Assembly (NCBI RefSeq): GCF_047872805.1
Contig: NZ_JBLQUK010000005.1
Location: 1-64,000 of the forward strand
DNA: 64,000 nt
Direction of reading: 5' to 3'
Origin: Erythrobacter sp047872805
GTDB taxonomy: Bacteria; Pseudomonadota; Alphaproteobacteria; Sphingomonadales; Sphingomonadaceae
Part shown: in pieces, positions 59,016-64,000 of the stretch
Position numbering within the stretch: position 1 is the stretch's first letter
Layout of the letters: every line of letters begins with the position of its first letter
Notes under the pieces: model-generated
Databases searched by the model: none
What the model saw: only the letters and a program-made list of their open reading frames with translations
What the model was told of the DNA's origin: nothing
Position numbers and translations under genes: made by a program

Positions 59016-59846
59016 TCACCCCACAAATGCGCGTTCGATCACGAACTGGCCGGGTTTGTTGTTCGCGCCTTCGGTAAAGCCGCGCGCTTCGAGGTCGGCG
59101 GCGTGATCTTTTATCATGCCCATGCTGCCGCACAGCATCACCCGGTCTTCTTGCGGAACGAAGTGCTTGGGGCCTTTGCTGTCTGCGAACAGGCGGCCAT
59201 CGTCGATCAGCACCTGAATACGGTCCTGCGTGCGGAACGGCTCGCGCGTGACGGTGGGGACATAGATCATCCGCGCGCGGTCTTCATCCTCCAGCAGCGG
59301 GTCGCCCTCCAGCTTGCTTTCGAGCAGCTCGCGATAGGCAAGGTCGGCCACGCGGCGCACCGAATGCACCACGATCACTTCTTCAAACATGCCGTAAACC
59401 TCGGGATCGCGCACAAGGCTCATGAACGGGGCGAGGCCGGTGCCGGTCGACAGCATGAACAGCCGTTTGCCCGGCAGCAGCGCATCGGTGACCAGCGTGC
59501 CGGTCGGCTTCTTGCCGAGATAGATCGGATCGCCCGGCCGGATATGCTGAAGCCGCGAGGTCAGCGGGCCGTCAGCCACGATGATCGAGAGAAACTCGAG
59601 CTCCTCTTCATAGCTGGGTGAGGCCATCGAATAGGCGCGCAGCAATGGCTTGCCATCATCCTTGGGCAGGCCGATCATGATAAACTCGCCCGAGCGAAAC
59701 CGGAACGAGGCCGGGCGGGTCATCTTGAGGCTGAACAGGTCGTCGTTCCATTGGTGGACGTGGGTGATCGTCTCCACCGAGATCGCGCCGCTTTCGGCAA
59801 AAGCTTCGCGGGGCGGGATCGGCGATGCGGCGGTGATGTCAGTCAA
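59016..59846 (-). CDS. fpr: Ferredoxin--NADP reductase
   Basis: The 276-residue FNR-type flavoprotein has the FAD-binding RAYSMAS (about 70-76), the RPASFRFRSGEFIMIGL front strand, the NADP-binding STGTGLAPFMSLVR (about 132-145) and MLCGSMGMIKD (about 236-246), with a C-terminal Phe-x-Gly ending (RAFVG). It reduces ferredoxin or flavodoxin in the cytoplasm. It probably supplies electrons for oxidative-stress repair or biosynthesis. It is monocistronic; 169 bases to the iron-binding protein gene show nothing clear. Confidence 0.95.
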   Translation of the reverse strand: MTDITAASPIPPREAFAESGAISVETITHVHQWNDDLFSLKMTRPASFRFRSGEFIMIGLPKDDGKPLLRAYSMASPSYEEELEFLSIIVADGPLTSRLQHIRPGDPIYLGKKPTGTLVTDALLPGKRLFMLSTGTGLAPFMSLVRDPEVYGMFEEVIVVHSVRRVADLAYRELLESKLEGDPLLEDEDRARMIYVPTVTREPFRTQDRIQVLIDDGRLFADSKGPKHFVPQEDRVMLCGSMGMIKDHAADLEARGFTEGANNKPGQFVIERAFVG

Positions 59847-60015
59847 AATCTGGCCTCAATTTTTTGAGCGACCCACGCTGGCGGCAGGCCCGGATTGAGC
59901 GCGCAAATGAACGTTTCACCGCTGAGCTTCAAGGTAGTTTAGTGATAAGGGGTGAAAGCGCGCCTTGAATTGGATTGCCCCGGCGCGCCCTCACCCCTGC
60001 GTTTGCTGCCTCGCC

Positions 60016-61062
60016 TCAGTTCCAGCCTGCGCGGTCGAATATCTCCACCGCCTCGCGCTGACCCCGGCCGATTTCGGCGGCGTTTAGCGTGTCGGATTTG
60101 AACGGGCCGAGCCGTTCGACCGCCGAATTGGCAGCCAGACCGGTGGCGGCGGGATATTCATTATTGCCATCAGCGAAATATCGCTGCGCGCTTTCCGAGG
60201 TCAGATATTCGAGAAACGCGATGGCGTTGGCGCGGTTGGGGGCTTGTTTGACCACGCCTGCTCCGCTGATGTTGACATGCGTTCCGGTCCCGGACTGATC
60301 GGGGAAAATCACCCCGATGCTGTCAAAGATCGCCTGCTGGTCGGCGTCCCCCCCGGCGAACCGCGCGAGGTAATAGGTGTTGACGAGGCTGATCCGGCAC
60401 TCGCCAGCGGCCACCGCCTCGATCTGCGAGGTGTCGTTGCCCTGCGGATCGCGGGCGAAATTGGCGACTACGCCCTTGGTCCAGGCCTCAGCCGCATCCG
60501 CGCCGCGGTGGGCGATGATGCTGGAGAGCAGCGAGATGTTGTAGATGTTGCTGGATGACCGCATGCAAATGTCGCCGCGATAGGCCGGATCGGCGAGATC
60601 GGCATAGGTCTCCAGTCCCGCCGGAGCGCCCGCTTCCTTGTTGTAAATGATCACCCGCGCCCGCGTCGAAAGGCCGAACCACAGCCCTTCAGGATGCCGC
60701 AGATGGGCAGGCAGACGTTCGGTCAGAATGGCGGAATCAACCGGCGATAGCACGCCCGCTTCCTCGGCGCGCCACAGCCGCCCGGCATCGACCGTGATGA
60801 GGATGTCGGCGGGCGAAAATTCGCCCTCGCTCGCGATCCGTTCGATCAACGCATCGGCTTCGGCTTCGATGCGGTTGACCTTGATCCCGGTGGCCTTGGT
60901 GAAATCGTCATACAGCGCCAGATCGGTATCATAATGGCGCGAGGAATAGATATTGACCTCTCCGGCCGCAGCGGCATCAGCGCCATCCGCGTCCGCCCCT
61001 TCGTCGCTGGGTGAACAGGCGGCGGCGGTCAGCGCCAGCGCGGCGAGAATCAAGCGCTTCAT
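60016..61062 (-). CDS. Ferric-iron ABC transporter, substrate-binding lipoprotein
   Basis: The 348-residue protein has a lipoprotein signal (KRLILAALALTAAACS, Cys about residue 16), so it is membrane-anchored rather than free periplasmic. A FbpA/FutA-type bilobal domain follows (VNIYSSRHYDTDLALYDDFT, DILITVDAGRLWRAEEAGV, GICMRSSSN-like (here GDICMRSSSNIYN) and NEYPAATGL). It captures Fe3+ for the adjacent ATPase and permease. ATG 61062 was chosen over 61119 because the signal peptide begins there. The gene follows the ATPase gene on the same strand with 60 bases between. Confidence 0.92.
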   Translation of the reverse strand: MKRLILAALALTAAACSPSDEGADADGADAAAAGEVNIYSSRHYDTDLALYDDFTKATGIKVNRIEAEADALIERIASEGEFSPADILITVDAGRLWRAEEAGVLSPVDSAILTERLPAHLRHPEGLWFGLSTRARVIIYNKEAGAPAGLETYADLADPAYRGDICMRSSSNIYNISLLSSIIAHRGADAAEAWTKGVVANFARDPQGNDTSQIEAVAAGECRISLVNTYYLARFAGGDADQQAIFDSIGVIFPDQSGTGTHVNISGAGVVKQAPNRANAIAFLEYLTSESAQRYFADGNNEYPAATGLAANSAVERLGPFKSDTLNAAEIGRGQREAVEIFDRAGWN

Positions 61063-61082
61063 TGGAAATCCCTTCGTCATTC

Positions 61083-61099
61083 TTGCGAATGCGTTGCAA
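61083..61099. promoter_or_regulatory. Fur-box-like palindrome upstream of the iron-binding protein gene
   Basis: TTGCGAATGCGTTGCAA is an imperfect palindrome with TTGC/GCAA ends, 20 bases upstream of ATG 61062. Iron regulators of alphaproteobacteria recognise similar TGCxAAT/ATTxGCA elements, so Fur control is plausible. It is weakly supported by sequence alone. Confidence 0.35.
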
Positions 61100-61122
61100 T
61101 AGTATTTTGAGCAATACAAGCT

Positions 61123-62142
61123 TTAATTGCGCGCAAAGGCTCTTACGCTGCGGTCGCGCGGCACCACTCGGTAGCGCCCGCCCTGTTCGACCGGCGAGGT
61201 TGTTTGCACGGTAATCTCCCCTTGGTCGGCGGTGCGCAGCAACACGCGGCTGGCCACGCCAAGCGGATGGACATCGCGCACGATCAGCCCCTGCGCGTCA
61301 GCCTCGCAATCGAGCGTTTCGGCATGGATCAATATGTCCAGCAGCGCCGCATCGGGCACATCGCCCGCAACACAGGAAAGCGGCCATCGCCCAAGCGGCG
61401 TCTGCAAAAACTCCCCTTCGCGGGCCGCCTGCATCACCTGCGCTCCGCCAAATATCGCCCCGACAGAGGCAGTGACGGGCCGCTCATGCAAATCCTCCGG
61501 TGTCCCGAATTGCACGATCCGCCCGGCCTCCATCACCGCAATCCGGTCGCCCACATCCAGCGCTTCTTCGGGGTCATGCGTCACCAGCACCGTGGTCGTG
61601 CCCCGCTCGCGCAGCAGCATCCGGCATTCGCGGCGCAGCGACCGACGCAGCACGATATCGACGCTGCCAAAGGGTTCATCCATGAGCAGCACCGCAGGCC
61701 CCGGTGCCATGGCGCGGGCGAGCGCGGCGCGTTGCTGCTGCCCGCCCGAAAGTTCATGCGGATACCGCCCGCCCAGCCCCGCCAGCCCGACCTGATCGAG
61801 CCAGCCGTCCACCGCGCCGCGATCCACCCGCGCCATCCCAAAGGCGACATTGTCCGCGACATTCATATGCGGGAACAGCGCCAGATCCTGAAACACCAGC
61901 CCCACCGAGCGCGCCTCTGGCGGCGGGTTGGTGCCGGGCTGCGCCAGCAAGGCACCCGCCACATGCACACTGCCGCGCTGCACCGGCAAAAGCCCGGCGG
62001 CAAGGCTGAGCAAGGTTGACTTACCGCAGCCTGACGATCCAAGCAGGCAGGTGATCTCTCCGGTTGGTGCGGTGAACGACACATCGTTCAACGCGGCGAC
62101 CTCTCCGTAAGCATGGGCAATATGACGAAATTCGAGGCTCAA
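61123..62142 (-). CDS. Ferric-iron ABC transporter, ATP-binding protein
   Basis: The 339-residue ATPase has Walker A GSSGCGKSTLL (about 35-45), the Q-loop FQDLALFPH, the LSGGQQQRAALARA signature, Walker B VLLMDEPFG and a switch His in VTHDPEEAL. A TOBE-like C-terminal domain follows (ETLDCEADAQGLIVRDVHPL). It belongs to the FbpC/PotA-like group. It is co-directional with the iron-binding protein gene downstream. The permease starts divergently only 11 bases upstream. Confidence 0.92.
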   Translation of the reverse strand: MSLEFRHIAHAYGEVAALNDVSFTAPTGEITCLLGSSGCGKSTLLSLAAGLLPVQRGSVHVAGALLAQPGTNPPPEARSVGLVFQDLALFPHMNVADNVAFGMARVDRGAVDGWLDQVGLAGLGGRYPHELSGGQQQRAALARAMAPGPAVLLMDEPFGSVDIVLRRSLRRECRMLLRERGTTTVLVTHDPEEALDVGDRIAVMEAGRIVQFGTPEDLHERPVTASVGAIFGGAQVMQAAREGEFLQTPLGRWPLSCVAGDVPDAALLDILIHAETLDCEADAQGLIVRDVHPLGVASRVLLRTADQGEITVQTTSPVEQGGRYRVVPRDRSVRAFARN

Positions 62143-62153
62143 AAGATTGTCCG

Positions 62154-63863
62154 ATGCGGCGAAGGCTGGCTGGAATGCCGGTGAGCCGCCTTACGCAATC
62201 CGCCGCCCTGCGCGCAAGTGTTGCAGCACGCAGCAAAAGTATCGGCACGGCGATCGACGTCTGGAGCGGTGCGGCGATCCTGCTCGCCGCGCTCGCCGCG
62301 CTGCCGATTGCTGCAATCGTGCTGTCCGCACCCAGCGGCGGGTTAGAAGCCATCGCGCACCTTTCGCGCACTGTGCTGGGCGAATATGTCGCCAACACCG
62401 CGCTGCTGATGCTGGGCGCGGGCGGCATCGCTGCGGTCACCGGCACTTTGTGCGCATGGCTTGTGAGCGCCGCGCGCTTTCCCGGACGCCGCATATTGGC
62501 CTGGGCGTTGGTCCTGCCGCTGGCTGTGCCCGCCTATATCGGCGCGTATATCTACGCCGACCTGCTCGATTTCAGCGGGCCGGTGCAGAGCGTTCTGCGC
62601 GCTATGACACGCAGTGCAAATTGGTTCCCGCAGATCCGCTCGCTTGGCGGCGGAGCCTTCGTGCTCGGGCTGGTGCTCTACCCCTATGTCTACCTCCTCG
62701 CCCGCGCTGCCTTTGCCGCGCAAAGCCGCAATCAGTTTCGCGCCGCGCGCAGTCTTGGCGCAGGTCCGTGGCAGGCGTTCTGGCGGGTCGCCCTGCCCGC
62801 CGCTCGCCCCGCCATTGCGGGCGGGCTGGCGCTGGTGTTGATGGAGGTGCTGGCTGATTTTGGGGTGGCGCAATATTTCGCCATTCCCACGTTCAGCACC
62901 GGCATTTTCCGCAGCTGGCTGGCGATGGGGGACAAACAGGCGGCGCTCAAACTGGCGGCGATGATGCTGATCTTTGTCATCGCGCTGATCGCATGGGAAG
63001 CGCGCAGCCGCAGCGGGCGGAGCGCCAGCAAGGATGGTCTGACTGCGCGTGAGGACGGCACTCCGCTGATCGAATTGTCGCGGGCGGGTCAGGGGTTGGC
63101 ATGCCTCGCCTGCACGCTGCCGGTGCTGCTCGGCTTTGTCATCCCCGCTGCGCATCTGGGCTGGCTGGGGCTGAGCGAAACGGCGATTGCGGCGACCGGC
63201 GATCTGCCCGCCTATATCAGCGGCAGCCTGTGGCTTGGTCTGGCGACCGCCGCCGCCTGTCTGGTCGCGGCACTGGTGCTGACATTTGCAAGAGCACGAT
63301 CAAGCAGCCGCGTGGCCGCCGCCGCCATCCGGGTTTCGACGCTGGGCTATGCGCTGCCCGGAGCCTTGCTCGCGGTGGGCTTGCTCGCCCCGCTGGGGGC
63401 CTTCGATGTCGGCCTGACCCGCTGGGCGCAGGGCGCGCTGGGATATTCTGGCGGGCTGATCCTGACCGGGACCAGCGCGGTGTTGATCTATGCGCTGTCG
63501 GTGCGGTTCCTGACGGTCGCGTTCAACACGGTCGATGGCGGGATGAGCAAGATTCCACCTTCGCTTGACGCCGCCGCGCGGTCGCTGGGTGCGGGGCCGC
63601 GCCGGGTGCTTGCGCGCATTTATATTCCGTTGCTCAGCCCCAGCCTCGCCGCCGCCGCCGCGCTGGTGTTCATTGACACTTTGCGCGAATTGCCCGCGAC
63701 GCTGATCCTGCGCCCGTTCAATCTCGAAACACTGGCAACCCGCACATACCGGCTGGCCAGCGATGAACGGCTGGTTGAGGCTTCTATTCCCGCGTTGATC
63801 CTGCTCGCGGCAGGATTGCTTCCGGTGCTGCTGTTGACGCGCAGTGGGCGCAAGTCATCCTGA
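62154..63863 (+). CDS. Ferric-iron ABC transporter, permease (FbpB-like, fused)
   Basis: The 569-residue protein has two copies of the BPD transmembrane module, about 12 helices in total. Cytoplasmic EAA loops lie near residue 205 (RSLGAGPWQAFWRVALPAA) and in the second half (RSLGAGPRRVLARIYIPLL), as expected for FbpB-type iron permeases that carry both halves in one chain. ATG 62154 is the first start; ATG 62175 has a GAAGG a few bases upstream and may be used. It starts 11 bases from the ATPase gene on the other strand, which leaves little room for divergent promoters. Confidence 0.93.
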   Translation: MRRRLAGMPVSRLTQSAALRASVAARSKSIGTAIDVWSGAAILLAALAALPIAAIVLSAPSGGLEAIAHLSRTVLGEYVANTALLMLGAGGIAAVTGTLCAWLVSAARFPGRRILAWALVLPLAVPAYIGAYIYADLLDFSGPVQSVLRAMTRSANWFPQIRSLGGGAFVLGLVLYPYVYLLARAAFAAQSRNQFRAARSLGAGPWQAFWRVALPAARPAIAGGLALVLMEVLADFGVAQYFAIPTFSTGIFRSWLAMGDKQAALKLAAMMLIFVIALIAWEARSRSGRSASKDGLTAREDGTPLIELSRAGQGLACLACTLPVLLGFVIPAAHLGWLGLSETAIAATGDLPAYISGSLWLGLATAAACLVAALVLTFARARSSSRVAAAAIRVSTLGYALPGALLAVGLLAPLGAFDVGLTRWAQGALGYSGGLILTGTSAVLIYALSVRFLTVAFNTVDGGMSKIPPSLDAAARSLGAGPRRVLARIYIPLLSPSLAAAAALVFIDTLRELPATLILRPFNLETLATRTYRLASDERLVEASIPALILLAAGLLPVLLLTRSGRKSS

Positions 63864-63959
63864 CTGTGGCGTCGTTGGATAAAGTGTCAGGCAAAATTGT
63901 CACCCGCCGCGCCGCTCAGCCTTGTCCAAATGCGCGCAATTGTTCAAAGGTCTGAAACC

Positions 63960-64000
63960 ATGGCTCGCTTCCCCTTCTCCGCCATCGTCGGGCAAGACGA
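63960..64000 (+). CDS. bchI: Magnesium chelatase subunit BchI, N-terminal start only
   Basis: The first 13 codons visible (ARFPFSAIVGQDE after Met, the last codon incomplete) match the N-terminus of BchI, the AAA+ ATPase subunit of magnesium chelatase, in Erythrobacter-type phototrophs. FPFSAIVGQ is the family start. The rest is outside the window. It indicates that bacteriochlorophyll genes begin here. The 96-base gap after the permease holds TGTCAGGCAAAATTGTCA (63885-63902), one mismatch from the TGT-N12-ACA pattern of PpsR/CrtJ operators, which I treat only as a candidate. Confidence 0.85.
   Translation, partial: MARFPFSAIVGQD

Noticed and set aside
63885..63902. PpsR/CrtJ operator before bchI
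   Set aside because: TGT-N12-TCA has one mismatch to TGT-N12-ACA and there is no second copy, so it is not claimed as a site.
1..64000. CRISPR arrays, rRNA genes and intact insertion sequences
   Set aside because: Searched by eye on both strands; no regular spaced repeats, no rRNA sequence and no transposase was seen.

Overview
The window is a GC-rich alphaproteobacterial chromosome segment, most likely from the order Sphingomonadales and close to Erythrobacter or a related aerobic anoxygenic phototroph. The evidence is the cell-cycle regulator GcrA, the alphaproteobacterial F1-ATPase inhibitor zeta, a beta-carotene ketolase/hydroxylase pair (crtW-crtZ), many Sphingomonad-type proteins, and the first 13 codons of a magnesium chelatase subunit (bchI) at the right edge, where a photosynthesis gene cluster probably begins. 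No rRNA operon, CRISPR array or complete insertion sequence was seen.

Left edge (1-5 kb): the C-terminal end of a serine-recombinase-type protein faces the 3' end of a tRNA-Ser gene, which could be the edge of an integrated element. Then come hspQ, a membrane protein, an ABC-2 permease, gcrA and a DUF481 outer-membrane protein. From 5 to 21 kb lies the translation/RNA-decay block on the minus strand (rimP-nusA-ylxR-infB-thioesterase-rbfA and truB-rpsO-pnp). It is split by about 5.3 kb of unrelated genes (glpD, an M50 protease, tdk, an AbgT transporter, a YceI protein).

From 21 to 28 kb, two PilZ proteins and a small membrane protein precede pspF. Divergent from pspF, a well-formed sigma-54 promoter drives a small protein gene, pspA, pspB and pspC, followed by seven translationally coupled small genes. 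Each encodes a membrane-anchored coiled-coil protein, and six share a PspB-like core. This expanded array is the most unusual system in the window. Housekeeping and carotenoid genes follow (sufE, crtZ, crtW), then leuC/leuD, zeta, bolA, grxD, a NUDIX hydrolase, tRNA-Arg, yhhQ and the ppk-ppx pair.

From 41 to 49.4 kb is a virB operon (B1, B2, B3, B4, B6, B9, B10, B11) without recognisable B5, B7, B8 or D4. From 49.6 to 55.5 kb a secreted TPR protein, a surface-type lipoprotein, a large TonB-dependent receptor and an atypical OmpR-type regulator lie together, with PHO-box-like repeats upstream of the lipoprotein. The right end holds oxidoreductases, an AT-richer patch with an orphan lipoprotein, ferredoxin-NADP reductase, and a ferric-iron ABC transporter whose permease is divergent from its ATPase and binding protein. 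Iron uptake next to bacteriochlorophyll genes would suit the demand of tetrapyrrole and photosystem assembly, but that link is inference.
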